A DNA stretch of 64,000 nucleotides, from the NCBI GenBank assembly GCA_030015575.1, contig CM057338.1, positions 832,466,353-832,530,352 on the forward strand, given 5' to 3'. The stretch is from Agapanthus africanus (lineage: Eukaryota > Streptophyta > Magnoliopsida > Asparagales > Amaryllidaceae). Below, one piece after another: positions 24,012 to 34,990 of this stretch (positions are counted from its first letter, which is position 1; the number at the start of each line of letters is the position of its first letter). The position numbers and the translations under genes were made by a program. The notes beneath the pieces were generated by a model. That model saw nothing but the letters and a program-made list of their open reading frames with translations, was not told the origin of the DNA and did no database searches.

Positions 24012-27000
24012 TGTAACGTTTTGAAAATCGTTTCGGTGAAATTTCGAAAAATCGGTATAATAAGGGGGTTTTCTGTAAAAAGTCAAAATACAAATATCTT
24101 ATTATAAAAATTAAATATACATATTCTAGCTATGTAATTGCTAGTATTTGGTGTTTATTGAGACACTGGTGAAATTTCAAATTTTCTGAAAAAAATTATT
24201 TTATTATTATTTTAAGCCGTCACTAATACATTTAATTAGGGAAAATTACAAATTGGAATGAGTTGAAACAAATTTTGTGCATCATAAAACATTAAATAAA
24301 ATTTTATCATGTGGTTTTTGAAACGAAATCGTTTGCCAAAACGGTTTAGAAAATATCGAAGAAAAAGGCTTTTTTCGGTGAAATTAGTGTTAATGGGAAT
24401 TGGGGTTTAGCATTTATCTTTTTCCTAACCCACACACCCACACCTCACCCTCTCTCCCCCCTCCCTATATGGCCGGCCCCACCTTGACAGCCCTCCCTCT
24501 CCCTCTCTCTCCAATCACCTCACTTTCTTAAGAAAAGAAAAGAAAATGATAAAAGAAAAATGGCGGACTTTGACTTTCCCTTACTTTCTCCACCTCACTC
24601 TCTCTCCTCCTCACCCATCCCCTCCAAATTCTGAACGAGATTGCCCTTCCCCCTTAACAACAACAGCCCTCCCCAAATTCCCTCCTTTTTCCTTCAAAAA
24701 AATCAACAAAAATCACACATAAAGCCCACAAAATCAAAATCAAAATCCTACCCATTTTTACTCGACCATTCTAGCATGGATCTAGGGATCAAAATGGCAT
24801 TTTGGGAGGCTAGATCTTGAGCTTGATCTCATCATGGGAGGTATAATCTCATGCTTTTGTTAAAATTTGTTATCTAGTTGCTTTAATCTAAGTTAACTAA
24901 GTGCTTAATTAGGTTTTTGATAAGTTTAATTGCATGATTAAAGATTTCAAGTTAGGGTTTTGTTGTGGAAATGGGTTGTGATAAATTGTGCATGGTTTTG
25001 TGATGTGGATTAATATCTTAAGTTTTATAGAAAGCTAATTTAGTTGTTAATTCCAAACCATTACTTGTAAAATGCCCTAATTAAGTTATTTTGCTAACTA
25101 AAGTTTTGGAAAATTATTAAATGCTTTAGATTAAATTATAATTTTGGTTTCATGTCATTATAGATAATATATTGAGTGGTTTAATGCCTTTAGTTCATGA
25201 AAATCCTAGCTAAATTGTTGTTTGTGCATTTTTGCTATAAATTGTTAAAAATTAGGTATTTTGTAAACTAGAATTTTGGGGTTAATGGAATTTAATGAGA
25301 TTAAATTGTGGAAATTATTTTTATGACTTATTTAAGATATTTAGTGAATATTGTGGCCGCTAGATTCGTTCATACATCGAGTTTTGTACTAAAACGGTGA
25401 TTTGTGCTTGCTAAATTTTCAGAAAAATGACTTTTTAAGTGAAATTGGGGTTTTTGTGAGTTTTAACCTATTTTATATTAAAATTAGTGTTCGTGAATGT
25501 GAAAATGAGTGTATTTGGGTTTTTCTCGATGGTCTGGCGTTTGTACACCGACGTCGAGAGTTTTTGGATTGATTTGTGAAAGCAACCATAGGTTTTGACC
25601 TATGTGGGATTCGTGTGTCGTTTTGGTCATGAGTCGGATTTTAATACGATACGATGCGTTGTGATATATAGGTACCCCCATGTGGACTTCGAGACGACAA
25701 GCAAGCGCGTGGCGACGTCGGCACCGGCGAGCAAGGACCGGGTGAGTAGATTTATATCTACGGAGAGAAGTCGGGTGGATGGCGTATAGCACCCCCGCAG
25801 TCCGTAGTGTAGCTCATATATATATGTTTATATAGGTGTTTTATGATACGAGAATGTTCATTCATGTTATGTTTATGTGTTCATGAAGTACCTTTGGGTT
25901 AGTTGCGAAACCCTAGAGTAGTTGTTATACCCACATACGCACACACAGACTTGCATACTTTACTTTCTTGTGGGCAGATTGGGATGTGTATATGTGTGTA
26001 TATGTGTATATATGCGTGGGTATGGGACTATGCATATGTACATTCATATACGCATGCATGGATAATGAGGATAGTACTTGGGATTTAAGATGAGTCGATG
26101 AGATTTGATTTGAGGCCGTGAGATCGGTGATATAACAGGGTTCGTATTTGAGATACGACATGACGTTGTAACGGGTCCTTGACGTAGTGTTTCACACACG
26201 TGCATGCATACTTAGGCGGTATCAGTATTGTACTTGACGTAGATCAGTACCCCGATCATGATATTTGATAAAGAGAATACCAGGTGAATAGTATGATGAA
26301 TGTGATATTGACCCGTACCCAGATTTGGGGATGCCGTACAAAGTATTTACGTACGAGCTATATTTTGATGATTGATCCGCACTCTTGACGTGGGATGTCT
26401 GGTTATAGATATGGTATCGGATATGATATTATTGAGGCGGGATCACCGACTAATATATATACAGGTATGTATATGTATCGACTCAGATGTTAGGCGGTTT
26501 CCTTACCTGTAGTCTAGCTTGTAGCATAGCCCTTTAGTCTAGTTAGTTGTTAGATTAGATTCGGTTCATACCTATTTCAAACCTTACGAATCGTGCGTAT
26601 CTTAAAAGACAAGTCAAGGGATTCTACGGATATTTCAAAAAACGTATCTTTTCTTAAAAACACCACAGCCCCTATTTTCAAAACCCCACGATTCGTGTTA
26701 TTTCAAAAGGCACCATTGTAGGACTTATATTAGGTTAATGCAGATTAGTTATCGCCGCGTCTAGTATTCAGCTCCCGCTCATTATTGTTGTTCGCTCCGC
26801 ATCACATGCTTATATTATGCTTCATATTCTACTGTTGATATCTTGTGGTTAGGACACCAGCACCATTACCGATGATGCGTATGTCCCACGTACACTTACT
26901 TGCCGGCTCACACACATCTTCATCGGTAATTGCCATGTCACGTACACCTTAGAAAATATTATTGCTTGACATAGCCTGTTAGCTAATAGTTTAGACATGA

Positions 27001-28582
27001 TATCAGTGTACTTGCCTTATATGTTAGTTTAGACATTGTAGTTATTACCTGCTACTTCATGCATACTGTTATTCATTGTTATGCCGCATTCATGGATTCT
27101 CATGCATATATTCACTTTTTACGTGCCATTGAGGTTTTGGATTCGGATTTCCATAAGATTTTCTGGATTTGGGGAAAACCGCAAAACATATACAAACTTC
27201 TTCTTTCTCTTTTTAAATGAAAAGCGCGGTTTTTCCCATGATGTATGAGTCGTCCACCATGAGTTTGCTGATGGATTTCGAGACCCGATTCGAGGAGTTG
27301 GATGAACCGTTTCGGGTACATGGTGGACCCGGTAAGGTACCCCGGGGCAAGAAGCTCGTGGTGATGACGATGAGCCTGGCAGGGGGAGACTACCTACTGG
27401 TGATTTTACCCGACGCGTCGGATATCCGGAGGATACCGTCGTGGTCTTGAGATGGATAGTAGGGGCCGGTCTGGACTGACGGCGTCCTAGATATTGAGAT
27501 TGAGACATTGAGATTTCGAGATATTGAGGTACTGAGATTTGATGATACAGGCCAGTCCGGATAGCCGGAGCCTGAGGCTTTGAGACATTGAGATTTATGT
27601 TTTGTGTCGATGCTAGACACTGTTGATACTGATTTCATTTATGATACCTCATTTTAAAAATGCAAAAGAAATCTCACTAATTTATGAAAACAGTTTCTTC
27701 ATTTACATGTATTCTGTTTTCATGCATTCATACCTCATTCATATGATATATTGCTACCTGAAGCACTGACACGGGCACATGAGATCACACTCGGGTTAGA
27801 TATTACCCTAGCCATTGTTATAGGCTGCATGTTATTCATATATTTGAGGATATATTATGATCATTGACCTAGGTTGCGTTATTTATGCGATTTCTGTGCG
27901 TAGATGTTTTTCTATTCACGAGTTGGCAACTCACCCGCGTTGTGCCCCAGTTTCTTGCAGGTTTTGCCGTACAGGTTTCATTACGGCTTTGCTGGCACTA
28001 CTTCCTTTTCCAGGTGATTTGCTATTAGGTGGGTTTATTTGTATCGTACCCCCCCATTATATCTTGTATATCATTTTTCTGTTGTATCTAGAAGTTCCAT
28101 CAACCAAACATGTATTTATTTTGAGATAGAGACCAGTGATGTTATTCCTTCGATCTTAGAGTCGCGCGTTATATTTCTGTGGTTTTCTTGTGGTTTTGAG
28201 TTTCCTTTTGAATTTTGATCCTCGCCGTTGGCGTTGTATATTATATTGCTTGTATGGTTGTGACCGTCGATTGACGAAGATCTAGCTCCCGCTTGGGGAT
28301 GCCTTTTTATTGATTTCGTATACTATTCATGTTGTATCCCGTTTGGGGGCCAGTATTTACAAAGGAGACTCTGCCGAAATTTTCAGGAAATACTTGATGT
28401 TTTTAAAACCGCATAACTCGGCTTATGCTATTAAAACTACTTGATTTTAAATTGGTTTTCCTTCACTCTACTATTTTTCTTGGTTTTGGATTTCTGGGTT
28501 TTCGGCTTACTTAGATTACGTACGCCTCGAGATGTTTCGTAGTTTAAGTGCCGGTCATATTCCGTACTTTCGGGGCGTGACA
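24012..28582 (+). repeat. 3' LTR of element E (4.57 kb)
   Basis: It matches 16475-21046 over its whole length with about one difference per hundred bases by eye. It ends GTGACA, followed by the target duplication AGTCT. Confidence 0.95.
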
Positions 28583-28587
28583 AGTCT
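28583..28587. repeat. Target site duplication of E, right
   Basis: AGTCT, the same as 16470-16474. Confidence 0.95.
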
Positions 28588-28755
28588 GCCATACTTGCTA
28601 CTTATCGGAGGGTGGAGGACATCCGTGGAGATCCCAACGCTTGCGATCGCGAAAGAAAGCACATCAAGATGGTTCGCCAGGCCTGGAAAATTCTGGACAA
28701 TGTCACTTTTGAGTTCCTCAATCCATGCCCTGGATCTAAGGTTTTGCCGTTGTAA
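28588..28755 (+). pseudogene. 3' part of antisense ORF in B
   Basis: Continuation of the antisense gene of B on the far side of element E. It contains ATCGGAGGGTGGAGGACATC without interruption, which is the empty form of the site occupied by element D in C. A stop codon near 28755 ends the frame seen also at 52655 in C. Unrecognised product. Confidence 0.55.
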
Positions 28756-28828
28756 TTATTTTGATAATGTCTTTGTTTGTCGTTTTTATAATTGTAGGAA
28801 CCATTTGTAATATGAATGGCAAATTTCT

Positions 28829-28842
28829 CACCGGGCGTGCCA
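28829..28842 (-). other. Primer-binding site remnant of B
   Basis: On the minus strand TGGCACGCCCGGTG lies next to the LTR edge at 28848. It matches the start of the primer site of D (36233-36251). Confidence 0.75.
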
Positions 28843-28847
28843 GAATC

Positions 28848-31613
28848 TGTTCCCCTCCGAAAGACGCGGCGGAGACGCGGCGAACGTCTTGCCTGAAATT
28901 CGGGGCAGATGCTAATTGGTGCTATCCGTCCACCTCTCCGAAAATGCCAAATTGATTTATGGCAACATGTATCGAAGGTTTAAACGGATGCGGCCAATGT
29001 AGCAGACTTCGTCAGATTCCCCCTCGTTTGAGGGATTTTTAATTGTGGGGACGCTCTTCCCTGCAGGCGCAAGCCCCTACAGTTAATTACGTTACCGCAT
29101 CGCGGTAACAACTTTCTCCTTCTCCAGATGGTCACTTCGTGTCGTGGGTGTTTGTTTTGTGTTTGGTTTCCCGTGGATTGTATACGGAGACTAAGTTATG
29201 TTGTCGCCCTAGGGCGTGGACTAGTCCAAATCCGTATCTTTCTTAGATTTGGGTTTGGGGGGTTTGGTTTTAAAGATACGTTAGCCTCATTTGAGACTAA
29301 GATCAACTTAAACGTTTGTTAAGGATACGTTAGCCTAATTTTAGACTAAGATCAACTTAACGGGATCATTTAGATCCGACAAGAGAGCGTTTGGGCTCTG
29401 TTGTTTAGTTTAGTGACATTACGGTCGATAATTAGTTTAAGGAATTTACGGTCCACCGTTAGTTTAAAGACATTGCGGTCGAGGTTAAGGACATCATAGT
29501 CCGTGAGTTTAAGGACCTCACGGTCCGATGTTAGTTTAAAGACATCACGGTCAAAGTTAAGGACATCATAGTCAATGAGTTTAAGGATCCCACAGTCCGA
29601 TGTTAGTTTAAAAACATCACGGTCGAGGTTAAGGACATCATAGTCCATGGGTTTAAGGACCCCACGGTCCGTTGTTAGTTTTAAGACATCACGGTCAAGG
29701 TTAAGGACATCATAGTCCATGAGTTTAAGGACCCCACAGTCCGTAGAAATGTGTGGTTGTCGGAACCCGTCACCTCTTTGAAGACGTTGAGGAATTACAA
29801 TGACAAATATCAAAGGAGTGAAGAGATGTACCCTCGAACCGGGTGTAAATTGATTGGAAGAGCATATGAGCTCAGTTCAATTTAATTTGAGGACTTATGG
29901 CCAGAATTGGGCTAAGTCCAGTTAAAAAAAATGTTTAACATTTTTTATTTTTTGTTCTGCCTGTTAGGCCTTTATTTGGGCTCTGCCCTTTTAATAATGC
30001 CAAGCATTAGGCTCTGACATTTTTTGTCTTATATGGAATGCATAGCATTTATCAGAACAAGGCATATTCTGACAGCGCGCCACGCGGCGCACTAGGTGCT
30101 TTGCGCCAGTCAAAGAGCGCGTTGCGCTTCTGTCGGTTAGCGCATACTAGGAGGACACGTGTCACTTAGCGCTAAGCGCTAGTTTTTTAGCGCACTGCGC
30201 TTTCAATTTATGAGTGCGCTGCGCCAGTTTATGGGTGCACCAGTGAGTGACACATGGCGCACTTGGCGCTGAGCGCCAACCCAAGAGCGCAGTGCGCTGT
30301 TTCAAGAGCGCAAAGCGCAGATCGTGTCTATGGTTGACACGTGGCATGTTTTGGCGCCGAGCGCCGATCCAAAGAGTGCAAACGCGCGATTCATGAGTGC
30401 AAAGCACTTTCCAATAGCGCAAAGCTCATTTTGATCAATTTCAAAATCAAAGAACAAATTTACGTTCTTCGAAGGAGGCCTTGCCTCAAGATCCAAGAAC
30501 AAAAGTTCTTGTTTTTATTAAAAGGCTATGCCTTTTTAGATCAGAAGATCTGTAAAGTAAAAATACTTCTTTTTATATTTTTATGATTAGGTCTTTTGAT
30601 CTTTTCTTTTTAATCAAAGACCTTGGCCTTTTTTATAGATCTAAGATCTTTTTAGAAGACGTTTCTTCTTTTTACGAGATGATTTCATCTCTGTTGTTCA
30701 AGAAATAATTCTTTACCTTTAAAGATGAAGAAATGATTTTCTTCTTCTTCTTTTTTCTAAAGGGCTGCCTTTCTTTCTCTTTGAGTTTTTCTCCAAGTTT
30801 GCAGAGGGTTTTCTCTCCTCTTTTTTTTAGACTTGAAGTCTTGGGGCCTTTATATAGGGCCAATTGATTTGTTAAATCAGTTTTAAGAAGATTTTTCTCT
30901 GATTGATTGGGGAATATTTCCCACCGTTGGATCTTTGATCCTAAGGCTCGTGTTTGTCAGAAGATAATTTTCTTGTTTTAATAAGATTGAAAAATCTTTC
31001 CATGCAGAATTTGTACTGTTTTGGTAATTCAGTATTTACCATTGGATCATTGATCCAGCGATGCTTAAAGCACAATCTTGTTGTTTGGAAAGATTTTGAA
31101 AAATCTTTCTTTAACAGAATTTATTTCTGGTTAATTAATAATTTATTATTATTATTAGATCCGTTGATCCAACGGTGGAAATTTTTAATTCCAGCGCTGG
31201 CGCACCTACGCTAAACACGTAGCGTGCAGCGCAGAACGCAGCGCAACTGCGCTAGCGCACCCGTGCTTGACACATGGTGCGCAGCGCAAAGTGCAGCGCA
31301 ACTGCGCTAGCGCACCTGTGTTAGACACGTAGCACACCGCGCGGAGCGCAGAGCAACTGCGCTGGCGCACCTGTGTTTGACACGTGGCGCGCAGCGCGGA
31401 GCGCTGGATCTGAAGCGTTGCTTCAACTTTTTAATTTTTGAATTTTGAAAACAGAGCTTTGCTCTGATTGGGGTGCGCTGCCTAGGGCTCAGCGCTCCTG
31501 GCGCTGGCGTGTCTGCTTTTGACACGTGGCGCGCAGTGCGCAGGATCTGAAGCGTTGCTTCAATTTTTGAATTTTGAAATTCAAAACAGAGCTTTGCTCT
31601 GATTGGGGAAACA
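28848..31613 (-). repeat. LTR shared by elements B and C (2.77 kb)
   Basis: Flanked on the left by a primer site and on the right by a polypurine tract, so it is 5' LTR to B and 3' LTR to C. It is homologous to 12509-15404, about 130 bases shorter mainly from fewer repeat units at 29400-29760. A sense TATA box is at 30849-30856. Confidence 0.9.
30849..30856 (-). promoter_or_regulatory. Candidate TATA box of shared LTR
   Basis: TATATAAA on the minus strand inside GGCCCTATATAAAGGCC. A splice-donor-like AAAG/GTAAAG lies about 130 bases downstream in the transcript direction (near 30717). Confidence 0.6.
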
Positions 31614-31625
31614 AATGCCCCCACC
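31614..31625 (-). other. Polypurine tract of C
   Basis: On the minus strand GGTGGGGGCATT directly precedes the LTR. It equals the tract of D and B. Confidence 0.85.
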
Positions 31626-31717
31626 GTTGCGCTCACGTGGCCCAAACGTGAGTGCGACGGTGGTAGCATCTCAGACTTTGGATCAACTTTTGGGGTGTTG
31701 AAACGGCTCTTAATACC

Positions 31718-31725
31718 TATAAATA
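31718..31725 (+). promoter_or_regulatory. Antisense TATA box of C
   Basis: TATAAATA, 105 bases inside the LTR edge and directed into the element. It is conserved with B (15510-15517). Confidence 0.65.
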
Positions 31726-31839
31726 GGACCTTTGGTCCCTTAGATGATTTTCATCCTCTTTCTTGAGAATTTTCTCTTATTCAGAGCATTACTCTTCAGT
31801 TCAAGAACTTTCAAGAGTTAGAACTCTTTCCAAACTTAG

Positions 31840-32350
31840 GTAAAATTAAATTAACTTTAAGAAATTAAGGTTTTTACCCATTAACAGAACCTTGCTCTTA
31901 ATAGATCTTTGATCTAAAGAAAACCCTTTCAGGGTTTCACTAGCAGAGCTTTGCTCCATAGGTCTAAAGAGATCTAAAGAGAACTAAAGAGAACCCTATT
32001 AGGGTTCCTTTAATAGAGCTCTGTTCTCTAAAGGGATTTTTCTTGTGATTTCTTAATTCATTAATTGAGCTTTGCTCCTTTCATATCATATAGAAGGACT
32101 CTCGAGAGTTTTTCATGGATCTTGAAGATTTAAGCTGGAATTTTATTTTTGATGAATTATATCATCTTCTTAGAGCAAAGCTCTCAATGTTCTCGGGGAT
32201 TTCTTTAACTTCCCTTCATAACTGATTTTGACAAGTGTCACTCCTGTCTGCAAAGCATTGCTCTCGAGGAGTTTAACTCCATGTGCCTATTTTGAATAAG
32301 AAATTGCTTGTTCAGTCTGTCTGCTAATCTTTGCTGAATTTCTTTTACAG
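31840..32350 (+). other. Predicted leader intron of the antisense gene in C
   Basis: Donor CTTAG/GTAAAA, acceptor TTTCTTTTACAG/GAG, 511 bases. It lies between the antisense TATA box and the ATG at 32356. Its sequence is full of palindromic words such as AACCCTATTAGGGTT and TAGATCTTTGATCTA. Confidence 0.65.
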
Positions 32351-32355
32351 GAGTA

Positions 32356-32727
32356 ATGGACGCTCACATGTATGATCTCGACGAGATTATCTCTTACGGA
32401 GACCTCCGCCGACTCAGCCGTTTTCAGAATCGAGAATTCACAAACGCCGAGTGTGCCGATATTATGAGTCGTTTTGACGCATACAATGGTCAACTGCTTC
32501 CTCAGCATTCCCCTCTTCTGAAGCTTATTGTAGGAGCGATCTGGGAAGCGCTCCCTCTATTCTGTACCGGCGTGTCGCTTAGAGCATTGGATGCCGCTGA
32601 GGATAAGGTGCACTCGGTGTATCTGATGAACCTAATCTCGAAGAGACGGCGAGACAATCTTGTCGACCTTCTGCATCAGGCTTTTCAGCAGTCTGCCATA
32701 TTTGCTGCTTATCGGAGGGTGGAGGAC
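32356..32727 (+). pseudogene. Antisense ORF of C, 5' part, interrupted by element D
   Basis: It starts MDAHMYDLDEIIS just after the predicted leader intron and reads open up to the D insertion. The protein is mostly helical in composition, with NLISKRRRDNLVDLLHQAF near the end. I recognise no family. It is unlike the PMD protein that occupies the same place in element D. The 3' part lies beyond D at 52523-52657. It is antisense to gag-pol and would be made from the internal promoter, not the LTR. Confidence 0.6.
32723..32727. repeat. Target site duplication of D, left
   Basis: AGGAC, repeated at 52518-52522. The uninterrupted paralogous site in B (near 28620) carries a single AGGAC. Confidence 0.97.
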
Positions 32728-32769
32728 TGTTTCCTGATTTAAAATCAGGAAAGCCTACGGAAGAGGCTT

Positions 32770-33145
32770 CAGAAAAGGGTCACGTGCTCACACGTGACCA
32801 GCAGTCACGTGTTGACACGTGACATTTAAAAGCGGCTTCAAAGGCACATCAGTTCCCTGATCAATTCAAGGAAAAGGCTTCAGAAGAGGTCAGGTGCTCA
32901 CACATGACCAGGGGTCACATGTTGGCACGTGACATTTAAAGCAGCGGACTCATTCTCCAGTTAAATCAAGAAAAAGGCTCCAGACAAGGGTCACGTGCTC
33001 ACACATGACCAGGGGTCACGTGGTGGCACGTGACGGCTAAGCAGCGGAAGAAGGCAGAGCGCAAAAAGAAGAAGAGGGCTCATTCCAAGGGTCACGTGCC
33101 CACACGTGACCAAGGGTCACGTGGCCACACGTGACCGGCTTTCAA
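32770..33145 (+). repeat. CACGTG inverted words in upstream part of D LTR
   Basis: At least eight words of the form GTCACGTG, 4-6 bases, CACGTGAC, spaced about 40-60 bases. CACGTG is the core of the plant G-box bound by bZIP and bHLH factors, so they may act as enhancer sites. The two LTR copies differ here mostly by C/T or G/A changes inside CACGTG. Confidence 0.7.
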
Positions 33146-33462
33146 AGCCTATCTATTTAACAGAATTAAATTCTGAACGGCATTCAAATCTTTCCAAAGG
33201 AGAATGATTACTTGGAACCAATTGGATTAAAGATTTAAAGGTGATTAAATATCACCAATTTATGGAAAGATCTTAGACAAGGAAAGATCCCCCCTAAATC
33301 TAACCGAGATAACAAAGGGATATCTCTGGATTTAAAATCCAATGGTGAATAAAATTCACTTAACAATTTAAAGGCCCAGATTGATAAATCAAATCTCTTA
33401 AAATACAAATCAAATCTTGCAATGAGAGATTTGCTAAACAAATTGATTCTCTTTCTTTCTCC

Positions 33463-33470
33463 TATAAATA
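33463..33470 (+). promoter_or_regulatory. TATA box of D LTR
   Basis: TATAAATA in TCTCCTATAAATAAGAGG, 735 bases into the LTR. The 3' LTR copy is 49777-49784. A consensus splice donor CCCTAG/GTAAG follows at 33562/33563. Confidence 0.75.
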
Positions 33471-33539
33471 AGAGGCAAGAAGAGAAGAGAAAGGGGATCT
33501 ACTTTTTTGGAGAGAAAAACAGAGAGAGGAGAATTTAGT

Positions 33540-34990
33540 TCTCTGCAAAAGAAAAACCCTAGGTAAGAAAAAAGAGGCTTCAAAAGAGAATTTAATTCTC
33601 AAAAGAGTTTAACTTTTACATAAAGAAAAGAACTTAGTTCTTTCTCTGGTTGAGGATCTGCAAAGTGCACATCTCCCCATGAATTGAGAATTTAATTCTC
33701 ATTGGGTTGAGATCCTGCCATGCAGATCTAAAACACAGAGGAGGAATTGAGTTTTGAGAATTTAATTCTCCCAAACTTTCAGGAATTTAATTCCTCCTAA
33801 AACAAAACTAGGGTTTAACCCTAATCAAGAGTTTAATTCTTTTACATATCTGGGAATTTAATTTCTTTGAAAAGAAAACAGGGTTTTATCCTAAATAAGA
33901 ATTTAATTCTTTCACGATAGGAATTTAATTCCTCCAAAATCATAATTAGGGTTTAACCCTACAAAGAATTCAATTCTTAAAAGATCTCTGTTCATGAAAA
34001 GAACTAGGGTCACGTGCCCCACGTGACCCCTGAACAGATCCCCCAAAATGAGAAGAGGAAAGTTTTGAGGCAATGTCTCACGTGCTCCCACGTGACCCTC
34101 ATTATATATGGAACAAAAGAAAAGGCAGAAACAATTCTGGGCGCTCTCACGTGTTACCACGTGACCCCTAATAAATGTTCTAATAAATCAGGGCATGAGT
34201 ATACATCACGTGCCCACACGTGATGGCTATGAAAATTAAAAGTGTTTAACACTTGTTTGCAGAACAAAATAAAGGGGATCTGGCCCCACTTTTTGATGCC
34301 ATCACATGCTCTACGTGACTTCCAAAACGCAGAAAGAAAAAGCAAAGGAAATGAAAGCTTTGGGCGCTCTCACGTGTTATCACGTGACCCCTCAGCAAAT
34401 GCTTTAACAATCAGCGCACTAATCCTCCTCACATGGCAGCACGTGATGCTCTAAAATAAAAATAAAAGTGTTTAACACTTGTTCGCAGATTTGAGGATAA
34501 ACCAAAAGGAGATCTGGCTCCACATTTAGGGCGTCCTCACGTGTCACCACGTGACCCCTAATGAGCATTTTAACAGACCAGAGCGGAGGCCTCCATCACG
34601 TGCTCACACGTGATGGCCGTCAGAATTAAAAGAGTTAAACACTGATCTACAGAATAAAATAAGGGAAATCAGGATGCTCTCACGTGTCCACACGTGACCC
34701 CTCTCTCCTTAGTGTTTAACACTAATCTGAAGACTTTGTTCCCAGTGTTTAACACTGATTTGCTTTAGTGTTTAACACTAATTCGAAATCTCTGATTACC
34801 AGTGTTTAACACTGATTTGCTTTAGTGTTTAACACTGATTTGCTTTAGTGTTTAACACTGATTTAAAAGCCCTGTTGCTAGTGTTTAACACCGACTATCT
34901 TTTAGTGTTAAACATTAACTTGTCAATCTCATTCCCAGTGTTCAACACTGATTGGTCTTTAGTGTTTAACACTAGGCATTGGCCCAATTG
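33540..34990 (+). repeat. Leader region packed with TTTAA-centred and CACGTG palindromic words
   Basis: Dozens of words with a TTTAA or TTA centre and varying arms: GAGAATTTAATTCTC, AGGAATTTAATTCCT, TAGGGTTTAACCCTA, AGTGTTTAACACT (the last repeated about ten times at 34715-34970). Between them lie TCACGTG...CACGTGA words. No coding sequence is seen. The same array is present in the 3' LTR at 49850-51280. Confidence 0.85.

Larger units (their letters stand above)
16475..28582 (+). mobile_element. Complete LTR element with very long LTRs and no coding region (element E, chromovirus-like LARD)
   Basis: 12,108 bp. The LTRs are 16475-21046 and 24012-28582, nearly identical (about 1% difference by eye). 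Five-base target duplication AGTCT at 16470-16474 and 28583-28587. The ends TGTAACG...GTGACA, the tRNA-Met primer site 4 bases after the LTR, and the polypurine tract AAGGGGGGAAGAT are typical of plant chromoviruses of the Tekay/Del type, whose LTRs are also long. The 3-kb internal region has no gag or pol I can recognise, so it fits a large non-autonomous derivative. Structurally whole and young. Confidence 0.9.
12509..28847 (-). mobile_element. Short Tat-like element with only an antisense gene (element B), interrupted by E
   Basis: Minus-strand element. Its 3' LTR is 12509-15404 and its 5' LTR is 28848-31613 (shared with element C). The internal part is 15405-16474 plus 28583-28847, about 1.3 kb once the inserted element E (16475-28582) is set aside. 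The internal part holds a polypurine tract, an antisense promoter, leader intron and small ORF, and a primer-site remnant. No gag or pol is present, so it is non-autonomous. The LTR pair differs mainly in tandem-repeat number. Confidence 0.75.

Noticed and set aside
32770-33145. Regularly spaced CACGTG repeats, at first sight like a CRISPR array
   Set aside because: The repeats are short palindromic words within a plant LTR, with no constant 25-35 base repeat, no constant-length spacers and no cas genes.
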